11,913 bases of DNA, taken from NCBI GenBank assembly GCA_007131625.1, contig SLQC01000291.1:1-11913 (forward strand), written 5' to 3'. The number at the start of each line of letters is the position of its first letter. Position 1 is the stretch's first letter. The notes beneath the pieces were generated by a model. The model was not told the origin of the DNA. It saw nothing but the letters and a program-made list of their open reading frames with translations, and ran no database searches. Of this stretch, positions 1 to 7,147 are shown piece by piece. Source of the stretch: Balneolales bacterium (GTDB lineage Bacteria; Bacteroidota; Rhodothermia; Balneolales; Natronogracilivirgulaceae). The translations under genes and the position numbers were made by a program.

Positions 1-154
1 ATTCCCGTGCATAAAACTTGCGGATTCTCTCGACCAAAAGGTCATCGACAACGGATATAACGGAATCAATACCCAGTGGTGCAACACGTATGGGAGTGTC
101 TATGGAGTGACCGGTTCCCATAACCGGTATGTGGAAGCTGTGTAGAAGTGTCAT
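1..154 (-). CDS. N-terminal part of a conserved FCB-group protein of unknown function (truncated by window edge)
   Basis: The minus strand reads without a stop from an ATG at 152-154 to the left edge, giving 51 residues. It begins MTLLHSFHIPVMGTGHSID and continues with a segment rich in small and hydrophobic residues (IRVAPLGIDSVISVVDDLL), then a basic helix ending RIRKFYARE. From memory, the pattern HIPVMG(T/L)G..ID(T/S)P(I/V)(R/K)VA..GI.SV(I/V)S..(D/E)D.L.E is the start of a long protein conserved across Bacteroidota and relatives, usually annotated as hypothetical. I cannot name its activity. Most of the gene lies outside the window. There is no clear Shine-Dalgarno site before the ATG. 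The gene diverges from the receptor gene at 802, with about 650 bp of AT-rich spacer between them. The opposite strand is also open at 2-145 but gives no recognisable protein. I am fairly sure the gene is real and unsure of its role. Confidence 0.75.
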   Translation of the reverse strand, partial: MTLLHSFHIPVMGTGHSIDTPIRVAPLGIDSVISVVDDLLVERIRKFYARE

Positions 155-242
155 AGAAAATGGTAAAAAACGGGTTCGTCCAAAATATTCTGAGTGAGTC
201 CAGGTGTAATGAATTTACAATGTCGCCACATATCCAGATAGA

Positions 243-270
243 ATAGTACAGTTGCTTATGTGACTGACAA
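243..270 (-). promoter_or_regulatory. Candidate promoter for the leftward gene
   Basis: Read on the minus strand, TTGTCA (270-265) is followed after 16 bp by TACTAT (248-243), a sigma70-like spacing. It would place a transcript start about 80 nt before the ATG at 154. The match is partial, and FCB-group primary promoters often follow a different consensus (TTTG / TAnnTTTG), so this is only a candidate. Confidence 0.22.
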
Positions 271-381
271 TATTAAAAGATACGGATTATTAACGCTATA
301 GACCAACAGAAAATTGGGTATATAATTTTTTTACATTGTTTATTTAAAGGAACAACCCTTTTTACATCCAGGGAAGAGGTA

Positions 382-397
382 TCGTACTGCTGTACGA
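382..397. repeat. Small perfect inverted repeat
   Basis: TCGTAC, a TGCT loop and GTACGA form a 6-bp perfect inverted repeat that ends 10 bp before the 19-bp tandem array. It has no T-tract, so it is unlikely to be an intrinsic terminator. It could be an operator half-site pair or chance. Its GTAC core also occurs in the later copies of the adjacent repeat. Confidence 0.35.
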
Positions 398-407
398 CCA
401 CTTATTG

Positions 408-502
408 AAAGAAAAAGGTATACATCACAGAAAAAGGTACACATCAAAGAAAAAGGAGTACATCAAAGAAAAAGGAGTACATCAAAGAAAAAGGAGTACA
501 TC
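408..502. repeat. 19-bp direct tandem repeat, five copies
   Basis: Five abutting 19-bp units lie at 408-426, 427-445, 446-464, 465-483 and 484-502. The last three are identical (AAAGAAAAAGGAGTACATC). The first two differ at a few positions in the middle, reading GGTATACATC and GGTACACATC. There are no spacers, so this is not a CRISPR array. The unit length is not a multiple of three and the array lies outside any gene, so it is not a coding repeat. Each of the last three units contains the purine stretch AAAAAGGAG. Identical units next to diverged ones suggest recent slippage expansion. A role as tandem regulator-binding sites is possible but unproven. Confidence 0.95.
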
Positions 503-649
503 GGGGGAACTTTAATATTTACTCATATTGATTTTTTTCAAAACCGCCGTGTATGTAACTTACATTAAAAAAATAGGATACACATAAGTAGGGTGCTCTA
601 AGTACACTATAATGAAATAAATAGCCAAAACAATAATATAATCACGTAC

Positions 650-683
650 TTTGACTTTTATTAAGCTGTTACCATTATCTATG
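650..683 (+). promoter_or_regulatory. Candidate promoter for the TonB-dependent receptor
   Basis: TTTG at 650-653 is followed after 22 bp by TATCTATG at 676-683. This resembles the Bacteroidota primary promoter pattern (TTTG near -33, TAnnTTTG near -7) with one mismatch in the downstream box and a slightly long spacer. It would give a leader of roughly 110 nt for the gene at 802. No other element in the spacer is clearly better. Confidence 0.3.
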
Positions 684-801
684 AATCGGTGACTTACTTC
701 TTTTTTCCCAAATAATGTAAAAGTAATCGATAGCCTGAAAGGGATGAATGAAGTAATTTGCAATACTTTGAAAAAAAGTCCCATCTTAAAGCGAGGTTAA
801 T

Positions 802-3783
802 ATGTTCAGGGAAATGGCAAATGAAAAGACCGGTATTGTCGGTATCTTTGCGTCATTTTCCCCTGGCAGAATGGTCGGCAGGGGAAGGAATTACGGATCA
901 ACTGTAATGGGTGCATCGCTATTTGTTCTGGTAACTCTCATTTTACCCCGGGAGGGAGGTGCACAGACAGGAACCGTTTTTGGTGAAGTCCTCGACTTGC
1001 GATCAGGCGAGTCCCTCCCTGGTGCTTCGATTGTTATTGAGGGAACAACCATCGGAGTGGCCACGGATGTTGACGGAAGATTCATCTTGCGCAGGGTGCC
1101 GGCAGGTGACCACATAGTTAAGATCAGTTATCTCGGTTTTGAGACGCAGACTTTCGAGGTGTCCGTCCAGGAGGAAGATCGAACGGAATTAAATATAGAA
1201 CTGCAGGATCTGGCAATCATGGGAGACGATATTCTGGTTGTGGCCCGCCAACGGGGGCAGGCACGTGCTCTGACCCGGCAGCGCGAGTCTGTGAATATCC
1301 GGAACATCATTTCCTCGGAGCAAATCGATGCATTTGCTGACGAGACGGTTGACGGTGCTTTGAGACGTGTGGTCGGTATGGGGCACGGAGGAACCAACAT
1401 TCGGGGTGTTGGTGCGGCGTCCAGCAATATTACGATGGATGGACAGCGAATGGGATCGACCGGAAGTGATCGTTCGGTGGATCTGAGTACCATTTCCGCC
1501 GACATGGTCCAGGAGTTGGATGTGATTAAAGTGATCACCCCCGACATGTATGCTGACGCCCTGAGTGGTGTGATCGATGTGAGCACCCGCCGGCCAATCG
1601 GTGGTGACCGGAGTATGAATGTCCGCGCTGGGGGAGGAATACAGGACAGATACTTTCGCCATACGGGAGCTGCAGCTCGATTGTCGTTCAGTTACGGAGA
1701 CTCACCGACGGCCAATTTTACCTACGGTTTTAATCTCGGTTATCAGCGCTCACCCATTGCAACGGAATCCGTACAAACGGATTGGGCCGGGCGAACCTGG
1801 AATGATGTAGGGAGAGTGGATGTTGTCTCTGATTTTCGAACCGAATTGCAATTTGATATCAGAGACCGCTATTCGGCCGGCTATCAAATGACTTTTCAGC
1901 CTACAGAGCGGTCTACCTACCACGTGCAGAGTATGTTCATTTATCAGCTAAGAGAACAATCCTTTCACTCGGTGCGGCATAATATCACAGTTGCTCGTTA
2001 TACCGAACGGACACGTACCGGTCCGATGATCGGGAATCAGTCTCACATGGATTTTGATCCACGCCTGGATGAACCCGTCACGCATCAATACACCATGCAG
2101 TTTGGCGGGCGGCATTTGCTGGACCGGTTTGATGTGGAATACATCCTGGGCTGGGGCCATGGTCGTCGTCATTCTGACAGTTACCGGCTTTCCATTGGAA
2201 CCCCTTCCCGCTTTGATTATTTGGTAAACATGGATAACCGGACGAATGTGCAGTTAAAAATAGCTGAAGACATCAGTGAATGGCAAACCTATCCGGAACC
2301 CGGCAGGATTACGTTTACAGGTCATGATCATCGCATCAGCCGTCACCAGGATAACGAATTTACCTCAGGGATTGATTTTACTTCACCCTACAACCGTGGA
2401 ACAATCAAATTCGGCGCAAGTGCATTGATGACTTTTCGGATGGGAGAAGGGGAACGATTCAACGGGGGTTTTGACCGGAGACTGAATGCAAACGAGCTGG
2501 AGTGGATTCCGAACGCCAGCTGGAAAATTTTTGACAGAGAGCACATATCCTACAGCATCCCCTGGATGATCGACCTGCAGAAAGCCAAGGATCTCTATTA
2601 CGGGCAGCGTCCGCATTTTGACATAGACCTGGACCTCTGGATGCAGGAGGTGGAAACTTCGCAATACAGAGCTGATGAACACACGCTGGGTGCCTATACG
2701 ATGGGAGAAATTTCGTTTAGCCGGCTTGTTTTTCTGGGGGGAGCCCGGATAGAGCAAAGCATCAACAACTATGCAGGTCGGCAAGGCTCCATAAGTGAGG
2801 AGGGGCGATACAGGGGAGCGGTCGATGTATATTCCCGAACCAACTTCATCAACCTGTTTCCCAATGCCCAGGCGGTCTATGCACTGACCGGCAGAACCAA
2901 TTTTCGTGCGGCCTATTCCCGATCTGTCGGGCGCCCCACACTCAATGAATTGAGCCCGAATACCACGCGAAATTATAGCAATCGCACCATACGTCAGGGA
3001 AATCCGAATCTCAAACACATGCTTTCTCATAATCTGGATTTTATTGTGGGTCATTATTTTATGCAAGTCGGACAGATTTCGCTGGCGGTATTCTATAAAG
3101 ACCTTTCGGATTTCGTCTACTCGCGTACGGATATCCTTCGTGGAGGAACCCCGGACGAAGAAATTCTCGACGAGATTGGTGGACACGAAGAGGTGGAAGA
3201 GGAAGATCCGTTTATCTATGATGGATGGAGAAGAACGACCTTTGTGAATGGAGAAGATGCCCAGGTATACGGCCTTGAATTCTCCTGGCAGCAAAACCTC
3301 TCGTTTTTGCCAGGATTTCTGGGTAATTTCCACACGTATACCAACTATGCGTATACGCAGTCCTTTGCTGATATCGGCCGCAGGCATCCAGACCCCAGGA
3401 GATCGAAGGAGGTGGTACTGGTTCCTCTGCGTGATATGAGGCCTCATGTGGTCAATGCAGGTCTGGGATACATTCAGGGAGCGTTCAGTACTCAGGTTAG
3501 CTATCACTGGGGTTCTCCCTCTATCTTCTCGTATCAGGACCCGCAGTGGGTGCCGGAAATCCATCAGCGACATCGCGAACACTTTGATGCGTATCGCGAC
3601 GCGGCAAACGATCTGTCCATGACCATTCGATACCGGATTTCCACCAATTTCCGGATCTGGGCAGATGGATCGAATATCCTGAATAACCGGAACATTAGCT
3701 ACAATTTCGACCGTGATTACTATCCGAGAACCACTTCTTTGAGCGGGCGAAGAATCAATATGGGCCTCAGATATACCTTCTGA
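802..3783 (+). CDS. TonB-dependent outer-membrane receptor with N-terminal carboxypeptidase-regulatory-like domain
   Basis: A 993-aa outer-membrane active transporter powered by TonB/ExbBD. The N-terminus has an export signal with a long n-region (hydrophobic core about 37-48, likely cleavage near GGAQ at 52-55). A carboxypeptidase-regulatory/CNA-B-like beta domain follows at about 57-135, with GEVLD...LPGASIVIEGT..GVATDVDGRF...P.G.H..KISYLGF. DDILVVA at 142-148 is a plausible TonB box. The plug spans about 160-265, and its TMDGQRMGSTGSDRSVDLSTIS and VITPDMYADALSGVIDVSTRRP resemble the TonB-Xanth-Caul receptor group (TIGR01782). The rest is beta-barrel, including a YSRSVGRPTLNELSP...RQGNPNLK segment, and ends in RYTF with the terminal aromatic typical of barrel proteins. 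The start is supported by GAGG at 793-796, five bases upstream; M24 is an alternative. An acidic loop lies near residues 785-803. The substrate cannot be read from sequence; no SusD partner is present. Confidence 0.95.
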   Translation: MFREMANEKTGIVGIFASFSPGRMVGRGRNYGSTVMGASLFVLVTLILPREGGAQTGTVFGEVLDLRSGESLPGASIVIEGTTIGVATDVDGRFILRRVPAGDHIVKISYLGFETQTFEVSVQEEDRTELNIELQDLAIMGDDILVVARQRGQARALTRQRESVNIRNIISSEQIDAFADETVDGALRRVVGMGHGGTNIRGVGAASSNITMDGQRMGSTGSDRSVDLSTISADMVQELDVIKVITPDMYADALSGVIDVSTRRPIGGDRSMNVRAGGGIQDRYFRHTGAAARLSFSYGDSPTANFTYGFNLGYQRSPIATESVQTDWAGRTWNDVGRVDVVSDFRTELQFDIRDRYSAGYQMTFQPTERSTYHVQSMFIYQLREQSFHSVRHNITVARYTERTRTGPMIGNQSHMDFDPRLDEPVTHQYTMQFGGRHLLDRFDVEYILGWGHGRRHSDSYRLSIGTPSRFDYLVNMDNRTNVQLKIAEDISEWQTYPEPGRITFTGHDHRISRHQDNEFTSGIDFTSPYNRGTIKFGASALMTFRMGEGERFNGGFDRRLNANELEWIPNASWKIFDREHISYSIPWMIDLQKAKDLYYGQRPHFDIDLDLWMQEVETSQYRADEHTLGAYTMGEISFSRLVFLGGARIEQSINNYAGRQGSISEEGRYRGAVDVYSRTNFINLFPNAQAVYALTGRTNFRAAYSRSVGRPTLNELSPNTTRNYSNRTIRQGNPNLKHMLSHNLDFIVGHYFMQVGQISLAVFYKDLSDFVYSRTDILRGGTPDEEILDEIGGHEEVEEEDPFIYDGWRRTTFVNGEDAQVYGLEFSWQQNLSFLPGFLGNFHTYTNYAYTQSFADIGRRHPDPRRSKEVVLVPLRDMRPHVVNAGLGYIQGAFSTQVSYHWGSPSIFSYQDPQWVPEIHQRHREHFDAYRDAANDLSMTIRYRISTNFRIWADGSNILNNRNISYNFDRDYYPRTTSLSGRRINMGLRYTF

Positions 3784-3814
3784 TGTAACGGATGTAACGG
3801 ATGTAACGGATGTA
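3782..3814. repeat. 9-bp tandem repeat overlapping the receptor stop codon
   Basis: GATGTAACG occurs three times in direct tandem (3782-3790, 3791-3799, 3800-3808), followed by a partial unit GATGTA (3809-3814). The first unit begins on the second base of the TGA stop at 3781-3783. Because the unit is 9 bp, copy-number change would not alter the frame of the receptor. No hairpin or T-tract goes with it, so it does not look like a terminator. Confidence 0.9.
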
Positions 3815-4138
3815 CCATTCATTGCATGCCTTATCCTGTATCCGAGTGCAAAATATGATGCCATTGATGATTCTTCTGTAAAACCTGGATTATAAATTAG
3901 TCCCCCGCGCATGGGGAACGATCATCAAAATCAGATAAATCACAATAAGTTGTGTGGAGAATAGGCAATAGGCGGACATGTGTGATAGCATATGCTTTTG
4001 GGTTTTTAAATTTTTATAATAAACGAAGAATGGATTTATGGGCAATTTCCGGAAATTGGGTGTACGTTTAAAAAGGATAGTTCGTTACCTGAATAATTAT
4101 CAAGAACAACGTATGCATTCAATTAACCGGATTATTTC
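3784..4138. other. Intergenic region between receptor and sugar dehydrogenase
   Basis: This 355-bp spacer starts with the 9-bp repeat and then becomes AT-rich. A weak inverted pair (TCCCC at 3901-3905, GGGGA at 3913-3917, 7-nt loop) lacks a T-tract and is a poor terminator. TATAAT at 4015-4020, preceded by TTTG at 3997-4000, is the best promoter-like spot for the downstream gene, but the spacing between them is short. No gene-like reading frame or RNA gene was recognised. Confidence 0.6.
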
Positions 4139-5323
4139 ATGATTAAATATGCAATGAATTTGATTTTTTTTTTAATGATTACAACTTCCTGCGTTTCCGA
4201 TATGGAGTCCAATGGTGAACAAGTACCAGGAGGAGACGCAAGCTATTTCTCCATACCCGATTCCTTTTCCGATCCAGTGGAGACAACGGACCGGCAGAGT
4301 TTTCACCTTCAGAGGGTGGTCGAGGATCTTAATGTACCTTGGGGAATGGCCTTTTTGCCCGACGGGCGCATGCTGATTACCGAGCGGTCCGGTGAGATAT
4401 ACCTGGTCGAAGACGGTGAGCTTAACAGTACCCCGCTCGGAAATGTACCGGAGGTTCATGTGCAAGGTCAGGGCGGTTTGCTCGATATCGTACTTCACCC
4501 TGATTATGAAGAGAATGGCTGGATATACGTCACGTATGCACGTCAGGTTGAAGGTGGTGGCTCAAATACCGCTCTTGCCAGAATGAGGCTTGACGGTCAT
4601 ACTTTCACTGATGTGGAAGAACTTTTTATCGGTACTCCCGGTTACTCTGGTGGCGGCCATTTCGGCAGTCGAATTGCTTTTGACGACGACAACTACGTCT
4701 ATTTCTCCATCGGTGACCGCCGTGCAACGGATTCAGCCCAGGATCTATCCACGCATAACGCCGTTGTCATCCGTCTTCATGATGACGGCTCGGTTCCTGC
4801 CGACAATCCGTTTGTCAACGACGATTCGGCGCAGCCGGAAATCTTTGCTTACGGACTTCGCAATATTCAGGGAATGAAGCTGCATCCGGAAACCCGGGAG
4901 ATCTGGTCCCACAAACACGGTCCGCGAGGTGGTGATGAGATTAATATCATACGTGCCGGACTCAATTACGGATGGCCGGAAATTACACACGGAACTAATT
5001 ATGACGGAAGCGTCATCACACCTGATACCGCTCGTGATGGTATGGAACAGCCGCTGCTGCACTGGACGCCCTCCATCGCACCGTCGGGCATGGCTTTTGT
5101 GACCGGCAACACATATCCCGGATGGGAAAGCAGTCTGATGGTCGGCACACTTGCACCCCGCTACCTCCACCGTGTTGAGCTGAACGGCGAGGAAGTGGTG
5201 GCGCAGGAAGAGATGCTGCCGGATATCGGACGTGTCCGGGATGTTCGGATGGCACCCGACGGATACCTTTACTTCTCGGTTGAGAATCCCGGCATTATAT
5301 ACCGCATTCTTCCGGCAGATTAA
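4139..5323 (+). CDS. PQQ-dependent sugar dehydrogenase family lipoprotein (soluble glucose/sorbosone dehydrogenase type)
   Basis: A 394-aa member of the GSDH family (PF07995; relatives are E. coli YliI/Asd and soluble glucose dehydrogenase). These are six-bladed beta-propellers that oxidise aldose sugars using PQQ and calcium. The N-terminus is a lipoprotein signal: charged start, hydrophobic run, then ITTSC with the likely lipidated Cys at 18, so the protein is probably membrane-anchored on the periplasmic side or beyond. Family signatures are VPWGMAFLPDGRMLITER (67-83), GQGGLLDIVLHPDY (110-123), GGGHFGSRIAF (171-181, with H174 matching the catalytic His region), AYGLRNIQGM (237-246), HGPRGGDEIN (260-269) and YGWP (277-280). 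Length fits the family. The start at 4139 has no Shine-Dalgarno site; M6 is possible but less good for the signal peptide. Known relatives vary in substrate, so glucose is not assured. PQQ biosynthesis genes are not in view. Confidence 0.9.
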   Translation: MIKYAMNLIFFLMITTSCVSDMESNGEQVPGGDASYFSIPDSFSDPVETTDRQSFHLQRVVEDLNVPWGMAFLPDGRMLITERSGEIYLVEDGELNSTPLGNVPEVHVQGQGGLLDIVLHPDYEENGWIYVTYARQVEGGGSNTALARMRLDGHTFTDVEELFIGTPGYSGGGHFGSRIAFDDDNYVYFSIGDRRATDSAQDLSTHNAVVIRLHDDGSVPADNPFVNDDSAQPEIFAYGLRNIQGMKLHPETREIWSHKHGPRGGDEINIIRAGLNYGWPEITHGTNYDGSVITPDTARDGMEQPLLHWTPSIAPSGMAFVTGNTYPGWESSLMVGTLAPRYLHRVELNGEEVVAQEEMLPDIGRVRDVRMAPDGYLYFSVENPGIIYRILPAD

Positions 5324-5383
5324 TGTTAAAACCGCTATATCATCGATCAGACCTGCTCCGGTAAGAAAGTGTCAGTTGAAGGC

Positions 5384-5412
5384 TTTGGGTATTGTTCCGA
5401 ATCTCCTATTAT
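5384..5412 (+). promoter_or_regulatory. Candidate promoter for the rml cluster
   Basis: TTTG at 5384-5387 is followed after 19 bp by TATTAT at 5407-5412. Read as sigma70-like, TTGGGT (5385-5390) and TATTAT are 16 bp apart. It lies in the 154-bp gap before rmlA and would leave a leader of about 60 nt. Partial match only; read-through from the upstream dehydrogenase gene is the alternative. Confidence 0.28.
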
Positions 5413-5477
5413 GCAGTCAGATTATTGCGAGTTATTCCGGACGTTTATCGAGGTTGAAATTCTTAATAAAAAAACAG

Positions 5478-6194
5478 ATGAAAGGAATTGTGCTTGCCGG
5501 CGGGACCGGCTCTCGTTTGTATCCCCTTACCAAAGTAACCAATAAGCATCTTTTACCGGTGGGATCCAAGCCTATGATCTATTATCCCATCGAAAAGCTC
5601 ATTGGAGCGGGTGTGGAAGAGATACTGATCGTAACCGGGACCGAGCACATGGGAGATGTGGTCAGTCTGCTTGGATCGGGCAAGGATTTCGGCTGCCGGT
5701 TCACCTACAAGGTACAAGATGAAGCGGGAGGGATTGCCCAGGCATTAGGACTTGCTGAAAATTTTGTGGGCGGTGACTGCATGATAGTTATTTTGGGTGA
5801 CAATATCTTTCAGGATGACCTTATTGAAGCGCTCGCACATTACCCCGGAGAAGGGGCGAGCATCTTGTTAAAAAAGGTTGATGACCCGACTCGGTACGGC
5901 GTTGCGGAATTGTCCGCCGACCGGATCGTCGGTATCGAAGAAAAACCGGATCGGCCCAAATCAAATTACTGTGTGACCGGAGTCTATATGTACGATTCCA
6001 AAGTATTTGACTATATTCGCACGTTGAAGCCGTCCCGCCGCGGGGAGCTTGAAATCACCGATGTCAACAATCACTATATCTCGGAAGGACAAATGCATTT
6101 CAGTGTGATGAAGGGATGGTGGACAGACGCAGGAACCCAGGAATCCCTGCGACGAGCCAATGAATTGATGTACCAACCCGAGCATGAAAAATAA
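5478..6194 (+). CDS. rmlA: Glucose-1-phosphate thymidylyltransferase, short form
   Basis: First step of dTDP-L-rhamnose synthesis: glucose-1-phosphate + dTTP gives dTDP-glucose + pyrophosphate, in the cytoplasm. The 238-aa protein opens with the nucleotidyltransferase signature GGTGSRLYPLTK (8-19), followed by NKHLLPVG (22-29). It has GGIAQALG (84-91), LGDN with metal-binding D108, EEKP with K156, and WWTDAGT with D217. It is the short class, about 50 residues shorter than E. coli RmlA (293 aa) and similar in length to Bacillus SpsI; the missing C-terminal part contributes to the dimer and allosteric region in long forms. The frame stays open upstream to 5232, but that stretch overlaps the previous gene and is not family-like, so the ATG at 5478, just before KGIVLAGG, is the start. 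No Shine-Dalgarno site is visible. It overlaps rmlD by 11 nt. A different NDP-sugar pyrophosphorylase is unlikely given the three rml neighbours. Confidence 0.93.
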   Translation: MKGIVLAGGTGSRLYPLTKVTNKHLLPVGSKPMIYYPIEKLIGAGVEEILIVTGTEHMGDVVSLLGSGKDFGCRFTYKVQDEAGGIAQALGLAENFVGGDCMIVILGDNIFQDDLIEALAHYPGEGASILLKKVDDPTRYGVAELSADRIVGIEEKPDRPKSNYCVTGVYMYDSKVFDYIRTLKPSRRGELEITDVNNHYISEGQMHFSVMKGWWTDAGTQESLRRANELMYQPEHEK

Positions 6195-7089
6195 AGCGAT
6201 TGCCCAATTTGGCTCATTCGGCCGCCCGGCCGGATGGCTGGTTCTTGGCACTGCCGGACAACTGGGTCGTGAATGGTGCCGGCAGCTGGAAGAACTTGGG
6301 GCTGACTTCCGGGGATTCACGCGGCATGAGCTCGATATCACCTCATCCGTGCAGCTTCAAAAGGTTATGGACGAATTGCGGCCGGATATCGTCGTAAACT
6401 GTGCCGCCTACACCAACGTCGACCAGGCCGAGCTGGAAGCTGCAACGGCAGAAAATATAAATGCGAATGCGGTTCGGGAACTGGCTGTTTTATGCGCCGA
6501 CAAAAAAATGCGCCTAATCCACTATTCGACCGATTACGTTTTTCCTGGCCTGCTGAGTCATCGGACCCGGTTTCCGGACGGATACCCGGAATCATTTCCT
6601 CCCGACCCTGTCAACGAATACGGCCGGTCCAAATGGCTTGGTGAACTGGGGGTACAGGAGGCCGGCGGATCACATCTGATCGTACGGGTCTCGTGGTTAT
6701 GTGGCCGGCAGGGGAACAACTTTATACGGACTATGCTGCGACTTGCGGATCAGATGGATCATCTGCGGGTTGTGGATGACCAGTTCGGTTGCCCAACATT
6801 CACGGATTCCGTTGTTGCAAACAGTCTTGTATTGATTGAGGAAGGGGTGGAAGGCACATTCCACCTGTCATCCCGCGGAGAAACCAGCTGGTTTGAATTC
6901 GCCCGGACGATCTTCAAATTGACAGGACGGCCGGTCACAGTGGATCCGATACCGACATCGGAATTTCAGACCCGGGCACGGCGTCCTGCCTGGTCGCGGC
7001 TCGACATCAAAAGATTGTCGAATGTTCCCGGAACGCGTATTTTACCCTGGCGCCAGAACCTGGAGGAGTTTTTAAAATCTTTGACATGA
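6184..7089 (+). CDS. rmlD: dTDP-4-dehydrorhamnose reductase
   Basis: Last step of the pathway: NAD(P)H-dependent reduction of dTDP-4-keto-L-rhamnose to dTDP-L-rhamnose. The 301-aa protein is an extended short-chain dehydrogenase with the Rossmann motif LGTAGQLG (21-28), NCAAYTNVDQAE (72-83), STDYVF (115-120) and the catalytic YGRSK (Y146, K150). Late conserved parts are VVDDQFGCPTFT (197-208) and FHLSSRGETSWFEFA (226-240). Two things differ from E. coli RmlD: about 15 extra residues before the Rossmann strand, and about six extra residues between STDYVF and YGRSK. The ATG at 6184 lies inside the end of rmlA, so translation is probably coupled. No in-frame Met lies between residue 1 and the Rossmann motif, so the extension is kept. 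The gene sits second in a tight cluster with rmlA, rmlC and rmlB, which supports the assignment over other SDR reductases. Confidence 0.92.
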   Translation: MKNKAIAQFGSFGRPAGWLVLGTAGQLGREWCRQLEELGADFRGFTRHELDITSSVQLQKVMDELRPDIVVNCAAYTNVDQAELEAATAENINANAVRELAVLCADKKMRLIHYSTDYVFPGLLSHRTRFPDGYPESFPPDPVNEYGRSKWLGELGVQEAGGSHLIVRVSWLCGRQGNNFIRTMLRLADQMDHLRVVDDQFGCPTFTDSVVANSLVLIEEGVEGTFHLSSRGETSWFEFARTIFKLTGRPVTVDPIPTSEFQTRARRPAWSRLDIKRLSNVPGTRILPWRQNLEEFLKSLT

Positions 7090-7147
7090 ATTGAATCTGA
7101 ATAATAGTCTGAATGGTTGAACGAATTGTAGATAGTCAAAAAAAATC

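Larger units (their letters stand above)
155..801. other. AT-rich divergent intergenic region
   Basis: This 647-bp spacer separates the leftward gene from the TonB-dependent receptor. It is markedly more AT-rich than the genes. It holds a 19-bp tandem repeat at 408-502, a small perfect hairpin at 382-397 (6-bp arms TCGTAC/GTACGA, 4-nt loop) just before the repeat, and candidate promoters facing each way. The minus-strand reading frame at 560-784 would encode 74 residues with one hydrophobic stretch, but it resembles no family I know and lies where the receptor's promoter is expected, so I do not call it. I see no RNA gene or rho-independent terminator here. Confidence 0.7.

Noticed and set aside
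2..145. Plus-strand open frame at the left edge ending in TAG at 143-145
   Set aside because: Its translation resembles no protein family, while the minus strand over the same bases gives a recognisable conserved N-terminus.
408..502. Possible CRISPR array
   Set aside because: The 19-bp units abut directly with no spacers and there are no cas genes in the window; it is a simple tandem repeat.
560..784. 74-codon minus-strand frame with one hydrophobic stretch
   Set aside because: It lies in very AT-rich spacer DNA where the receptor promoter is expected, has low-complexity content and matches no family I know.
2383..3912. Long minus-strand frame as a gene
   Set aside because: It is fully antisense to the clearly coding receptor and shows no domain or motif; its end crosses the 9-bp repeat, giving a TSV repeat by chance.
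3901..3917. Possible terminator after the receptor gene
   Set aside because: The stem is only 5 bp with a 7-nt loop and no following T-tract.
5232..5477. Upstream extension of rmlA (82 extra codons)
   Set aside because: It overlaps the end of the dehydrogenase gene and the spacer, and RmlA family proteins start at MKG(I/V)(V/I)LAGG, matching the ATG at 5478.
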